From: Asterella californica
Taxonomy: Eukaryota > Streptophyta > Marchantiopsida > Marchantiales > Aytoniaceae
DNA length: 64,000 bases
Assembly (NCBI GenBank): GCA_036924285.1
Contig: JAYKYS010000127.1
Coordinates: 1 to 64,000, forward strand
Direction of reading: 5' to 3'
The notes under the pieces: generated by a model
What the model saw: only the letters and a program-made list of their open reading frames with translations
Told to the model about the DNA's origin: nothing
Databases searched by the model: none
Program-made: the position numbers and the translations under genes
Shown here: piece after piece, positions 31,112-43,575 of the stretch
Layout: each line of letters opens with the position of its first letter
Position numbering within the stretch: the first letter of the stretch is position 1

Positions 31112-34100
31112 TGCACTACAGCATACAACAAAGTATGCACAATATACAGCACCAGCGCTTTGTTTAGTGACGTAGCACGCACAAGACGTAGATTGTGTTG
31201 TATGTCATCTGTCCATATGAAACATTACCCTGCCTGTCTGAAATTTGAAAGAGACAAATTTTGAGTACATGTTGATTGCGTGGGACCTGTTGAGGCTTAA
31301 ACAGATATATTTTTGGTACCTTTTCATGACACACTGGACCTCCATGTTAGCTGTGTAAGCAAAAGACCTTCACTGCTGCCCTTGTGTTTGCCCATTATGT
31401 GTACTATGGCATTTTGCATCTAACCTGATCACCTTGGTGTTTTTGTGTTTTCTTTGGTGCCTTATTATTTTGCCCTTTTCTGGGACCTATTGGGCTCATT
31501 TCCCACCTCATTGCTCCTCTGAAGGCCAAAGCAGCCCGGTCCTGGGGTGTGGTACAACAACGTCATTCTCAGCTATAACGCGGCAACACACTTCACCTCA
31601 TGCTCTCCCTTGTACAATGCATTCTGGTACCTGCTCTGCATTACAGCTGTCTACTGCGGGGAATGCATAACCCCACTGTGAAGCAAAAGCAGCAAGGGGT
31701 GGCCTGCTGTACATCTATTAGGCGTATTTGTGGGGTCAAGCATGCATATGAATATGCATCCAGAGCTGTATTGCTGCAAGAACTAGCTTTGTCGCCTCTG
31801 CAAGTCTTTTGGTGGCAGCAGACTGTGCATTTCTCGAACACATTTGCTAGCAGTGCTGCTAGTCCTGTTGGAACCCCTTTCCACACCATTTTTCTGGTCT
31901 GCTCCACTGAAGTCCAGACTCCAAGCTTACCTAGTCTGAGAGCTGGTACAATCAACACATATGCATGTACAAGTACGAGTAATTATAGCCAGAGCGCATA
32001 ATGCAGAAATGCCCAATGGAAACATCCACGTTTCAGTGACTCTGCAGTTCACAAGCAGTGCAAAACCAATGCACCACATTCAAACCAGCTGCGTGTCCCA
32101 TCATGAAAGTCAAACACTCGTAGGCATGCTGCAGCAGGGTGTGTCTGATGACCATAGATGCTTTGTGTGGCCTGCTAGCCTAGGCTAGGCTAGGAGCTCC
32201 CAAGCAAAGCTTGCTGTGCAAAGAATCATATGCTCAAGCAGTTTTTTGTTTTTTGCTTCTGGTTTCTGACAATATCAGGACTCCACATCTAATCATGATG
32301 ATGCCAATGCAATCTAGCAGGATGCAAGCAGTACCTGCAGGAAGCATATGCATGTTTGAACCTTTTTTCTTCTTCTAAACTGCCTGTAAACTTTTGTCTG
32401 CCAGAGTGAGTGAGCCCTGCTTCCTGCTATATACATGCACAGCTGATGTTCTGAAGATTTCTCATCAACCTACTAGTAAATACCACCGCATGAGGGACGC
32501 ATGGCACCATAGCTAGTACAGCCAGCTGGACAAGTGAATCCCCTGGAGCCTTTTCTCAGGCTGTGCTTACCAAAAGTAGTTGTTACCACAAACAGTACAC
32601 AGCATTAGCAGCTCCAGGGCATAAGGCTTCAGCAGCAGCTGCTGATCCATGTCTAAAACTAAAATTTATTTAGACATTTAAGATGATGACTAACCTGCAG
32701 CGCTGTCAAAAGTCATACGACGACATGACAAGCAACACCCTTTGACAGGTTGTGGTGATGCTTGTGCAGCTAAGGTAGTCCACACTGTGACAGTTTCAAC
32801 GTCTATGCCTTCAAATACCAATGCCTTTGGCGTTGTGTCAGCCCTGTCACAGCACAGTGCTGTCATTAAGAGAGTTCTGTGAAGTAGAAGTTGCTGTGGA
32901 GGAGTTTGCAATTGGAAAGGACAACCTAGCCGCACTTCTTCTGTGTAGTTATCATAGAACGCCCTTGCATTCTTGGCTGTGAAAGCTTCCAGAGCATGCC
33001 AAGGGGTTCACTACAGGTTCTCAGCAACTCGGCAGGGTGCCAGTGAGGCACAGATCACATGATAGCCTGTATGGCCAGCGTCAAGCATCACTGCAGCCAA
33101 GCCTGTGCAGCAGTCTGCAGGGCTGCATGCCACCTTTATTGCATATCATACCTTTGTTGCATATCATACCTTTTAGTCCTGCCTTGCCCTGACCACATCA
33201 AGACTGTAGTGCATTGAGCCAAGGCCTTCTGCCTCAGACTTCTCAGACTTCTCAGACTTCTCAGACTTTCCAGATACAGCTGCAACCAAGTTGTGTGCTA
33301 GGTGTCAGTAGCCAGCAGCTGCTAGGGTCTGCAGCTAGTAGGTAGCCATGAAGGTCTGTGGCCAGTAGGGTACATAATCAGCAGGTGCTTATGCAGCCAG
33401 CAGGTGCTAAGGTATGTACCCAGCATGTGCTGGGCTATGCAGCCATAGGGGGTAACAACATGACTCTGCTGAGCCCACTGCCCTCATCATGAACAGAAGA
33501 CCTAGAAAAGCCATTGGAACTCATGCAGCCTTGGTGTTGTTGTTGTTGTTGTTGTTGTTGTGTACTAGTTGTTCCAACTTTGTCACACAGGTCTGTCAGG
33601 GTGTCAGCAAGGCCAGCTAAAAGCGTGTCCTCAGTTTCTTAGTTTCTTCGTCTCAGCAGGTGCAGGTTGCCTTCAAGGTTTGGGGCTATGTCAGGATCTC
33701 AGCAGGGGCAACCGCCCTTCAGAGTCTGGGGCTACTGCAGGGTCTGTCAGTGAGCTGACAATCCACCTACTTCTGTGCCAGACATCTGAAGGGACTTGCC
33801 TGCAGTCTGAGTTCATGACCTGCAATCAAATGCATGTCATTGTGACATTCTGCCGCTGCACTTTCAGCTTTTCCTCAAGCAGCCAAGCTTAAACCTGAGG
33901 TGCTACCTTGGCTTGATATGAGTATCTACTTGCCAGCTATCCTATGTGCACAAGGTCAACTATATCACAATGCGGTATACTTTGGGGCACCGATTACTGT
34001 CTAAGCTTCACATATATACCTGCAGCTGCTATCTTATATAAACATGTGCAAAATCATGAATACATGAGCTTGTGAAGTAATGAAAATTTCTAGACCCTAT

Positions 34101-34404
34101 GCATCTGAATTTCTCCTGGAACTCTCAGTTTGCTGCACGCTAGCTGCGGCACATGCCAAGCAATGGCCACTGATGTGCTTTTTGCTTGTTTGATGCAACT
34201 GTTTGCTTGCTGGGAATGTCAGCCTTGGCTCGGGGACACAGCGGTCCCGTGGGGACGCCATCAGACCAGCTGGCTAATTACGGAGCAGAACCCTTCCGAA
34301 CCGACACCACCATGCCAGAGCCGCGACTCGGATAACACCTTCGCCACTTGCCCTGTTGTTTAGACAAACACTGCGGCAACTGTGACTGCCTCCATCGTAG
34401 CTTG
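31112..34404. other. Long stretch without a recognisable gene
   Basis: Only short frames occur, none with known domains or consistent splice partners. Degenerate repeats are present at about 33300-33450 (variants of GCAGCCAGCAGGTGCTA) and 33560-33760 (variants of GGTCTGTCAGGGTGTCAGC), and a TTG microsatellite lies at about 33534-33560. A short T-rich to G-rich patch precedes the glycosyltransferase start. Confidence 0.45.
33534..33560 (+). repeat. (GTT)n microsatellite
   Basis: Nine or so copies of GTT/TTG occur in a row in non-coding DNA. Confidence 0.9.
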
Positions 34405-36835
34405 ATGCACCGCCTGCGCGCAACGGCGAGCCTGGTAGCTATATTGCTCGCATGCTTTGTTCAACACGGTGCAAGTGCTCTGTCTTCCCAGCACGAGCTG
34501 CCTGCTGAGCTCCAAGGCCTGGAATCTAGTTATAACTGTGCGCCACTTGAGGCTGGACAGCATCCGGATCATCGCGTGTGCTTTTTCAAAAACCTCCTCG
34601 TCTTCAACGGGTCGCTTGTATACTTGGGTCCCGACGCCAGAAGCATACCGACGATCAACACAGAGTACTGGTTGGGCGGAGAGCTGCAGGACTGGTTGAC
34701 CAACTTCACTTCTATCGAGCTTTTGGAGCCTCGGCCTCAGCATGTGGTCACTGTCAACAAGGCTGCCTTGACAGACTGGCCCTTTTACCACAACTACTTC
34801 CACGTTTTCGCGGAGTATCTGCCGTCCCTTCACAACGTACTGTGCAAGTACTGGAATGACTGCACGTTCGATTCAAACACAGACCTGGATATCATGCTGT
34901 TGACACCAGGCATACATGCAAACCACAGCAGAGATGCTGTTCGCACAGATGCAGCCAAGTGTATGACAGCAAAGCCAATCAGCGCTATATCAACCACAGT
35001 GAACAACACACACACTGCTGTGCTAATCAAGGATGCCATTACTGGGTGGGGCCCAGAATGCCGAGCAGATCACTGGCACTGCCTTCCATGGTGCGCATCC
35101 TCCTGACCTTCACTCACACTGTCATGCTGCAAGATGACATGCAAGTCCACTACTGCCAAGCCCTTCACTGTGCATTCCAACTGCAGTCGTACACATGTGT
35201 GCTATACATCTGACATCTACATACCTTACCATGCTTGCCTCTGCATGCTATGACATGCCATATGCTCTGCATTGCTAGCCCCCTCAACAACTAGGAAAAC
35301 AATGGTTCTGCACATCATTGTTGACGGGTGCTGCAAAGGCTGTCCATGCCCATGCAAAGCGCCTCCTGAGGGTCTCAGTCTGACTAGAGGGCTGTCAACT
35401 GTTCAGGAAGTACCGCAGACCCCCAAGCACCGAAATCATGGAGCTTTGGCGCCAAAGGGTGGGAGACTGCATTGGTTTTGACTGGGACAAGTCAGTCAAA
35501 TCGTCCCCCCCAACAATTGTTGTCATTGACAGACAATGGAATGCCAGTCGGCACATCATCAACGTCAACCATGTCATGGCGACCTTGAAGCTGCATTACC
35601 CAACAGCGCGTGTGGAGCTGCACTACTTGGAGGGCCTCAACCTGAAGCAGCAGGCTTTGATTTACAACAGAGCGTCCATTGTCTTGTGGGTCCATGGTGC
35701 AAGCATGGCCAACCTGATTTTCCTACCCAGGCGGGCTGTAGGCTTGCACATTGTTCCAAGGCCACATGTACAGGAGAACTTGGACTGGCCGGAGGAGCTT
35801 GTAAGGGATCTGTCACACGAGGTGATCCCTCTGGCATACTTTTCTCATTTGTGCGCTGTTCTTCTATACCTTCTTCTTGTATGTTATACTCTTGCTGTCT
35901 TAACAATGTTCAGGTCAAGCATGGCCACTCAAGGTGATGTTGCCTGCATGCATTCTTCCTGTGTGTATTCTTCTCATGCATCTTCTTCCTTTGTGGCTTA
36001 GGCTTGCTTGCCTTGGCACCATTTTGATCCAACATAAATGCATTTACTGCACGTATACTCTGCAACTTGATGCAGCAATAGCAAATAGTATCATGGCATC
36101 ATCATGGCACCAATGTCAGATGGTTGTTCACGCACAGATTTGGACTGGCATCACTCCTTATCGTTGGCCTCTTGCATGAGTGTCATGACATGATATCAGT
36201 TATACATGTGCAGATGAGTGAGCCGCATGCAGTTCAACAGTCTTGATGTCATCTTCACGAAGTGCTTAATTGCATCTTGACACATGTGGTTGCAACACAC
36301 AGAGCACTGCAGCTTTGCTTGGAATGCACTGCAGGTGAAGCTCATCCATATCAACAATACAGGCCCTGATCTGTTGCCTCTGAAGACATCCAAGATTACC
36401 CTCGACTGGACATACCGAGCTTTAAACAAAACGGAAAAGCTTGCAATTTGGGAGGATGGCGTATGCTTGGACAGTTTGAAGAGGCCTATGAGCAACGACA
36501 CCATAGAGCTTGTCCCCACAACACGTACACGCGAACCACAGTATACAGATACAGTTCACCACTACTGTGAGGAGTTTTGGTTCAAGACCAACGTGGACAT
36601 TATGCTAAACATGACAGCTGTGATCCCTGTCATTGATGACCTCATTGACAACTACTTCCCCTCACTTCCTGGGGATCCTCAGGTCGTGCCTACTCACATC
36701 AAAGGGCATGTAGGGCTTACACAGAAGCTTCACCCTGGAGGCGCATCTAGCAGAGACAAGCAGTCACCTCATAGTCACCCGGTCACCCGTCAGTCACAAT
36801 TGACAAACGGGGCAAATCAGCGCAAAGTGAGCTGA
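34405..36835 (+). CDS. Glycosyltransferase family 61 (DUF563) protein
   Basis: Three exons keep phase: 34405-35090, 35407-35821 and 36335-36835, giving 533 residues. The protein starts with a short cytosolic stub and signal anchor (LRATASLVAILLACFVQHGA), typical of a type II Golgi protein. The GT61 landmarks are present: YHNYFHVFAEYLPSLHNVL in exon 1 and, in exon 2, RIINVN-like sequence (ASRHIINVNHVMATLKL), the LEGLNLKQQALIYNRASIVL block and WVHGASMANLIFLP, which matches the family's HGAxLxNxxFxP signature. In plants GT61 enzymes add xylose, arabinose or N-glycan core xylose; green algae have expanded sets used on wall glycoproteins. Several N-x-S/T sites (NHS, NNT, NGS) fit a lumenal domain. 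The acceptor of exon 2 was chosen because it alone keeps phase and joins W to KYRRPPSTEI. Confidence 0.9.
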
Positions 36836-37662
36836 AGTACAAGTTAGTCTAGCAGGAGTAAGCAGCAAGAGCTTTCACACTAGCTGTTGCTGGTGGCTTG
36901 GACTGCATGTTGCAGCAGTGTGTACAGGCATCAGCTGTACATGGTTTCTATAGACACATGCAGGCAAATAAGTGTACATGTATTATGCAGTGTCTCATGT
37001 GTGTGTACAGAAGAATAGAAACGTTATGAATTTCAGTGAACTTTTAGATTCAAATGAACTCGCCCATCCAGTACTTGCATTGAGTAGGCGTATGCGTTCT
37101 GCGATCTGTACTTGCAGAATTAGCATTAGAATGTGACGCACAATTTGATTTGTCAGCTAAACTTAGCTTGTGCTGTAGGTGTGTTGTTTAGAGTGGTTGG
37201 CCTGACCTGTTGGATGTAATATCAGCAACGGAGTAAGGCTAATGTCGCACAGAGATGTTTTGATTTGTCTTCACGCCAGCAAATAGAGACTTCGTGCGAC
37301 ATCCATATCCAGTTACATGCAAAGTATCACCTAACGCAACTCTTAAGCTCAATCATGCAACCTGAGCTGTATCACAGCGCCCCACTCAAGTCAACGTCAG
37401 TGATCTTGCCGGCAAGGTTGCAACATGCAAATGCAATCACGCACACTGATGTCTGCCTCCACCACCAAATTGCACCGGGCGGTCTTGACAGCATGTTCCT
37501 CAGAGTTGCATACCCTTAGCAGTAGTGAACAAAATCTGAACCAGTAGTTGACATGAGTTGCAGTCTTCAGTACAATAACAAGACCACTGGGTCACAAGGG
37601 TGCAGCTGACCGACTGCAGCTATTGTGACTGGGACAGAGAGGCGCTGGCGCAGTGCAGCATG
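36836..37662. other. Convergent intergenic region
   Basis: This lies between the GT61 stop and the carrier stop. No domain is encoded. It is AT-rich around 36960-37200, as expected for 3' untranslated DNA. Confidence 0.45.
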
Positions 37663-40600
37663 TCAACTAGCGCCCAGCTTTTCAACAACTTGCTTGGGAG
37701 CGTAAAACTTCTTGGCTTCTTCAAGGGCAGTGAAGAAGACACACCCTCCTAGCCCGATCCACACCACTCGCGGCTGCCATCCCTATACACCACACATACC
37801 CCTTGTTTTCTGCACAGGGGCGCCATGCAAACACAATGCCCTGCTGGTCGCAGCACTGCAAGCTGCTGCAATCATTGTGAGCAGCTGGGCGAGACAGTGA
37901 CGGGCACTGTGATGACATGAGGGAGTCAAAGCTGAAACAAAACACTGATTAGTGATTGCTTATGCAAGACATCTGAAACATGCCCAGATTTCCACTATGA
38001 TGACAGTGTTTACAGTGCAACATCATACCATGCAGAATGGTGCGCTGCCTTCTTCAAACACACTCTCCAACTGCTTTCCCAAGGCGTACCTTTCTAGTAC
38101 TCAACGGAATGCAGTGCATGTAAGAAACAAGCATAGCTGCTTTGCCTTCTGTTTTTCACAAAGCTAAAGGCCGAGTCAACACCAAAGAAGTGACACAAGA
38201 AATGAACAAACCCATGTCACCCAGACTCAAAAAAGAGCAACAACAGAGAACCCACTCAGCAATAACAACAAAGGCATGTGGTAAGGGTAGCATCGCGTAC
38301 CTGCAGGAAGGTTGCATAGCCTTCTTGCTGCGCAATCTTGCTGGCGCAGTCAAACACATTAGAGTAGGTTCGCTTAGAGCCCTGGGTCATGAGTCTGGTC
38401 TTGATGACATCCAGAGGAGTCGTCACCACCCCAGTAATGGAGCCTGCCAGTGCGCCTGTATGCACCAAACAAGCCATCAGAGATCAATCAAAGTCTTTGC
38501 GTACACACCTCTGATTTGAGTTGACCTCTTACCAGGTCTAGGCATCTGCCCTGAAAGGTTTGAAGGACATGAGAGAGGGTCAGACAGAAGGCAGGTAGGA
38601 GGGCAGGTGAGAGGGCAGGTCAGAGGGCACACCAAGAGGGCAGGTCAGTAAGGCCAGAGGGCAAATCTGCTTTCTGGCCAGAGGGCAGGTCAGAGGGCAG
38701 GTCAGAGGGCAGGTCGGAGGGCAGGTCAGAGGGCAGGTCAGAGGGCAGGTCAGGTGACAGGGCCAGAGGGTAGGTCAGCATGTCGCTACTCAAATTACTC
38801 CCCTATTCACCCCCCAAGAAGTGTAATGTCATTTCAAGGACAACATCCCCAGAAGGGCCATGCTGCTGAGCCTTGCGCATGCCTTGTGCAATATTGACAT
38901 CACTGCAGCAGCTAGCGCCAGCTGCATTACAGTCAGCCTATCTGTGATGAGCCAACATCCCGTGTGCCAGCAGCAATGAGCCACAGCATGATAGACACAG
39001 CAGACACAACAGTCAATTTGGCCAAACGCCCCCCCAACAACCAACCGCCTCATCACACAGCAATTTGAGCTCTACAATAGGACTGCACAATGCTGTCTTC
39101 CCCACTTACCAATGACTGCACTTTCGTGTGGTCTGATGTCATTGCCTGTGTATTTGACCCAACCCTTCTTCAGCTGCTCATACGCCACAAACTCAATGGC
39201 GTCAAAGGGCAGGTCACGGATGATGAAGGACCCATAGCCAGCAAACATGCCACGCACGCCCTCGGTCTTCAGGATGCTCTGCACCGCATTGGCTGCCCCT
39301 CGTGTAAACTCCCCTGCAGTAGAGAGTGTCTCCCAGTCAGGTGGCGGTGATGGAGTTTTGGAAGGAGGGGGAGGGGGGGAAGGGATTGGGTGGGGGGAAG
39401 TGAGACATCAATGTGTTGAGTGAAAGTCTGCACAGCATTGGCTGCCCCTCAAGTGCATTCCCCCTGCAGAATAAAGTGCCTCCCAGGCCCCCAAATGTGG
39501 TTGAGGTTGAGACAGGGGGGGGGGGGGGGGGGGCGAAGGGGGGAGGGGAGAAGAGCACTGCCCTGGGACATATCCATATCGCATGGATGCCTCTTGTAGA
39601 AAAACTCTGCGGAACAAACTGTATCCTGGTCAGGGGGGGTGTCGAAGTTTCAAGAGAGCTGAAGGCCCAGCAAAAGCTGGGGCAAACAAGGGAGAGGGGG
39701 GGGATGGGGTTTTGATGGTGACGGTGGGGAGCGATGTCCTTTTAACATACATGACTGGCTTGTATTGTGTTGCATCAAAGGTGCATCCGCACCTGAGCAG
39801 ACAGTGCCAACTGCAAAAAGCAAGCCAGAACACAGCTGCACAGACTTGCCTATCCCCACCATGGTATGCACATTGTGATTGTCAGGAGTTCATGATGTTG
39901 TGTGTCCAAAAGCTCGCCAGAGTGTCTTCTGAGGAGTTCTATTGCAAGGAATGCACAGGGCTATAAGCACCGTTGACTGCACAGCAAAAAAAAATCAACT
40001 CAACATGTGGCAATGGGCCAAAAAGTACTGTTGACTGCCTAAGGAATGTGATGAGATATACTGTCCATTGCTGATGGTTGGCAGTCAAATGCACAGCCAG
40101 AGGCTAAACACTCACCCTCTTGAGAACTGATGACAGCAGTACACGCTGCATGGTCAGGACTTTTACAGGGACCTACACTGCTGCAGCAGCACATTCACAA
40201 GGTGAATGCCATTCACAGAATGCATGGCCCTGTGTCTGTGTACATGTGTGCACTGCAGCTGCACCAATTCAAGATGTAATATATTGCTGTCTGTGTCAAT
40301 GCATTTGCTCCCATGTCAATGCACAAGTATGCAATGCATTTGCATCCTGTTTAGAAACATCAAGACCAGCAGCAATGGTTGGTCTGTGAGCATTGCATGC
40401 TTGCCTGACTGAAGCCGCTGCTTGACTACCTCTGTAGGTACCCTGATGACTGATGCAGCCAGCCCCGCAGCAGAGCCCGCCCCCAAAGGTGCCAGAAATG
40501 ATCTGTTCTCTGGGACCCTTTCATTCAAGGCTGCCTTGATGGGCTCATAGACTGCCATGAAGACAGCTGAGGCAGGCGCAACTCCTGCCAGGTTGCCCCA

Positions 40601-41127
40601 CACCCCGGCATACAGGTTTTTGGCGCCCCCCTGCTTGACAAGGGCCTTGAAGCCACCCCCCTTGAGCATGAGCTGCAGTCTGGTCTTGATGGTGTCAATG
40701 GGGTACAGCGCTGCAGTGCAGGGCCACGGTCGGGGGCTGATGAATACTGGACTGGTTTGGCGCAAGCATGAAAATAACTACAAGAAATGAACAAAAAGTA
40801 CAGGGCTGCAGCGCATGTTGTGGTTGTTGAGTGCAAGACTGTGTGTGGATGCAAGCATCAAGGCAAGCAAAGAATGGACAGAGAGTGCTTTGTTGGAGTG
40901 GAACAGGTGAGACGCAGCTGCAGATCACATGTTGCCAAAGCACAGATGGCAAAGTCACTATAGCATGTAGTCTTCTGTTGGTGCTCAGAGGATGCATAGC
41001 TCAGCTGTATGCCAACTTGAGACTCGCAGTTTCACCCCAGATTGTGTATAGTTGTTCCAGCTGAGGGACTGATAAACATAGTACCTGCTTCTACAGCGCA
41101 TCCAGCAGTGGCACAGCAGCAACATTC
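37663..41127 (-). CDS. SAMC: S-adenosylmethionine carrier (mitochondrial carrier family)
   Basis: SAM carriers exchange S-adenosylmethionine for S-adenosylhomocysteine across the mitochondrial inner or plastid envelope membrane. Minus-strand exons in phase are 41127-41085, 40710-40405, 39313-39110, 38455-38301 and 37782-37663. The three carrier repeats are visible through their signatures: ALYPIDTIKTRLQ; SVIRVPTEVVKQRLQSG, followed by YGSFIIRDLPFDAIEF; and TTPLDVIKTRLMTQGS. The end reads QPRVVWIGLGGCVFFTALEE. RVPTEVVKQR and RDLPFDA are characteristic of the SAM carrier branch. The first exon shown ends ATAGCAVEA. Upstream N-terminal exons (to perhaps 41588, where a MVMALYARRK frame starts) are not resolved. 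The intron after 40405 uses a GC donor (TCAG/GCAAGC), the only choice that keeps phase. The gene is divergent from the dehydrogenase at 41848. Confidence 0.92.
38569..38775 (+). repeat. 12-base minisatellite (GAGGGCAGGTCA)
   Basis: More than ten imperfect copies of the unit GAGGGCAGGTCA lie inside the SAM carrier intron 39109-38456. Confidence 0.9.
39425..39490 (-). repeat. Decayed copy of a carrier exon start and its splice acceptor
   Basis: The sequence around 39429-39487 repeats that around 39279-39335, which contains the acceptor and first codons of the carrier exon 39313-39110. Both share GCATTGGCTGCCCCTC, then a CCCCTGCAG acceptor complement, then GTG(T/C)CTCCCAG. The copy lies about 150 bases upstream in the transcript, within the intron. 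Confidence 0.75.
39515..39533 (+). repeat. Poly(G) run of 19
   Basis: Nineteen consecutive Gs on the + strand, in the SAM carrier intron between 40404 and 39314. They are C on the transcribed sense strand. Confidence 0.95.
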
Positions 41128-41847
41128 CTAAAACCACCCTCCAAGCTGGCACGCCTGCAACCTTGGCAGCATCAACTGCTGTTCTGGCCTTGGACTCGTC
41201 TGCTGATGCAGTGTAAAGTGCGACACCTGCTTCTTGTGTACAGTGGTGGCATCTGCAGGCGTGCAACAAGTTTTCAAAAGTGCTGAAAGCGTCTAGACAA
41301 GCCAAATTATCCTCGAGTACCAGTTCTGCACGCTCTGTCAGGAATAGTAGCAAATGACATGGTCGCAAATGGACTGCTTGCTTTGCGACTCCTGCAGCGG
41401 CTTGGCTGCTTCTCTGCACTTTGGCGTCGTCTCAGCCGGATGTGAGGCTGCTGTGTGCGAGAGACGGCACGTCCTATATTGTGGCAGTGACCTTTAAGTC
41501 TTGTAACAAGAGTAGGGAGTTCTGTTTCGTTGCCGGGCTCGTCTTGCAGCTGCACTAGCTTGCGCCTGGCATATAACGCCATCACCAAGTGGGAGGCTTA
41601 CACGAACAGGTTGCAAGCCTGTCTGCAGCGGTCAAGTGTGACCGAAAGCAGCAGTCAACTTTGTTTCTGATCTCCCTCGTCTTGAGTCATAGCTTGGCCC
41701 CTGTTTAGTCAGCCAATGCCTGACTCAATCCTCGCAATGACGCCATGATGATGCTACACCGTAAGGTCATGTCTTGGCATGTCGTAAGCATTTACGATGG
41801 CGAGTTTTAAGTTTGGCTGAGAAGTCCGGCTATCTTCGCTTGTCGCA

Positions 41848-42928
41848 ATGGCTCCAATGGATACCCTCGTGCCGCATTATGGTCCCTTTGACCTGAAGTC
41901 TGCCACTGTGTTGGTCACGGGGGGTAGCTCCGGTATTGGCCTGGGTCTGGCATCTGAGTTCCTGAAAGCAGGCAGCACTGTTATTATCACCGGCAGGCGG
42001 GAGGGACCGCTGAAGGAAGCTCAAGCGAAATACCCAAAGTTACACTACCAGATCAACGATGTGTCGAAGGCCGAAGAGCGGCAGAAACTCACTCAGTGGG
42101 CGATCAAGGAGTTTCCACAGCTGAACGTCTTGGTGAACAATGCTGGCATTCAGGTTAGCGAGCTTCTTTGGCGTAGTACGTGGTCTTGACCAGCGATGGA
42201 TGCGTGCAAGCACCACCTGCCGAACTCAAGTTGCAACACAGTTACACCCATGTTGTGTAAAGCGGCAGTTCTGGAGCATTTGTACTTCAGGATGTATTTG
42301 TTAATGTCACTATTTTCACTTGCTCTGCTTCACTGGCGTTGGGTAGAAGTTTGCAAATTTATAGATGTTGAATGTGTTTTGAACCTGACTAGATAGGGCC
42401 AACATTGACATGCTGGCATGCAGCGCCGTGGACCATTAACAAAGGAACCCGAGGACTGGTCTGAGAGACAGACTGAGATTGCAGATCAACATGGAAGCTC
42501 CAGTGCACTTCATGCAGCTATTCAGCCCACACTTCTTGAAACAGAAAGAGGCTGCCTTTGTCAATATCTCATCAGGCCTGGCTTTCATACCATGTCCCTT
42601 TGCCCCTGTATATGGAGCAACTAAGGCGTTTGTGCATCACTTCAACTTGGGAGCCAGATTCCATTACCAGAAGACCAAGATTCGCATTGTGGAGATTGCT
42701 CCTCCAGCTGTCAAGAGCAACCTAGGAGGCTCACATGACTATGGAGAGGAGTGTGACGTTTTCTGCGATCACGTGTTCAAGCGCTTTGCTGCTGGAGAAT
42801 CAGAAATAGGCTTTACCTTTGCTGAGGATGCCCGAAATGAATCTCGAGGGTACAATGAGAAATTGCTTTTGGTATGTGGGACAAGACATGCAAGGACATG
42901 CCAGTCTTTCAGTCTGAAAAGTGATTAG
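41848..42928 (+). CDS. Short-chain dehydrogenase/reductase
   Basis: This is a classical NAD(P)-dependent SDR of the DltE-like kind. Exon 1 (41848-42153) starts MAPMDTLVPHYGPFDL, has the dinucleotide-binding motif TGGSSGIGLGLA, TGRREG after the second strand (a choice that fits NADP) and NVLVNNAGIQ. Exon 2 (from 42424) opens RRGPLTKEPEDWSERQTEI and then needs a change of frame to reach INMEAPVHFMQLFSPHFL, NISSGLAFIP (catalytic Ser) and YGATKAFVHHF (catalytic Tyr and Lys). The change is one surplus base near 42479; the gap is too short for an intron. The substrate is not predictable. The 3' end at 42928 is the stop of the long frame; a donor at 42870 (TTG/GTATGT) could instead lead to another last exon. 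The gene may share a promoter region with the divergent carrier. Confidence 0.83.
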
Positions 42929-43190
42929 GTATGTGGGGAGGAGTGTGACAGAGAAAGCGTGCATCTTGTAGGTGATGTCATGCTTGGGATTCATGTCAAT
43001 GATGTCTGTTGGCAAAGTGACTGGTTGTAAATGTGTTCAATTATGCTAGCACCTTTGTCATTAGCATATATATGCATACAGCAGATATATCTGCTGTACG
43101 CTTTGACAATGGTTCTGTGAATTACTAATTCTCAAAGTCTTGTTGTGGTACCTGCCCAGCAATCTTCCATGTACATAGCAAAGGAGTGAG

Positions 43191-43575
43191 GTACCGTAGT
43201 AGTTTCAATGAAGGTCGTTTTTTGTGTAAGGTCGGGCCCTGCTGTAACTAATTTAATATGCCTAAAACGTCGCCTCAATATTCGAATATTTCAATAAGGG
43301 TCAGCCGCCTTGACAATTTATTTATTCACTTTGACCATGGTCGGGTACTGTAAACACGCTGTTTCAGGGCGTTGGACTACCGTACTAGTTTCAATGAAGG
43401 TCGAATAAATTAATAATTACTTTTTGACCAGACCGTAATTACACATTGCTACCATACGCCATTACACAGTGCAAAATGCGATTACCGACCGTAATTACGA
43501 CCATCTAGTCGAATAAATCAATTACAGCAGGATCCGACCTTATATAAAAAACGACCTTCAAAACTAGTACGGTAC
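43191..43575. mobile_element. MITE-like TIR DNA transposon, non-autonomous
   Basis: The 385-base element has terminal inverted repeats of about 60 bases. Both ends read GTACCGTA(G/C)TAGTTT, then GAAGGTCGTTTTTT, then a TAAGGTCGG block and CCTGCTGTAA. A third copy of the terminal motif (CCGTACTAGTTTCAATGAAG) lies inside at about 43380 in the left-end orientation, so the element may be composite. The interior is AT-rich and encodes nothing. No clear target-site duplication is visible; the palindromic GTAC at both ends may hide one. No transposase is present in the window. Confidence 0.85.

Noticed and set aside
34280..34345. Second gag relic (DSDNTFA, similar to NTDNTFA at 9.8 kb)
   Set aside because: The similarity covers only a few codons and no other retroelement part is present.
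38569..38775. CRISPR-like direct repeats
   Set aside because: The 12-base units are tandem without spacers and lie in an intron.
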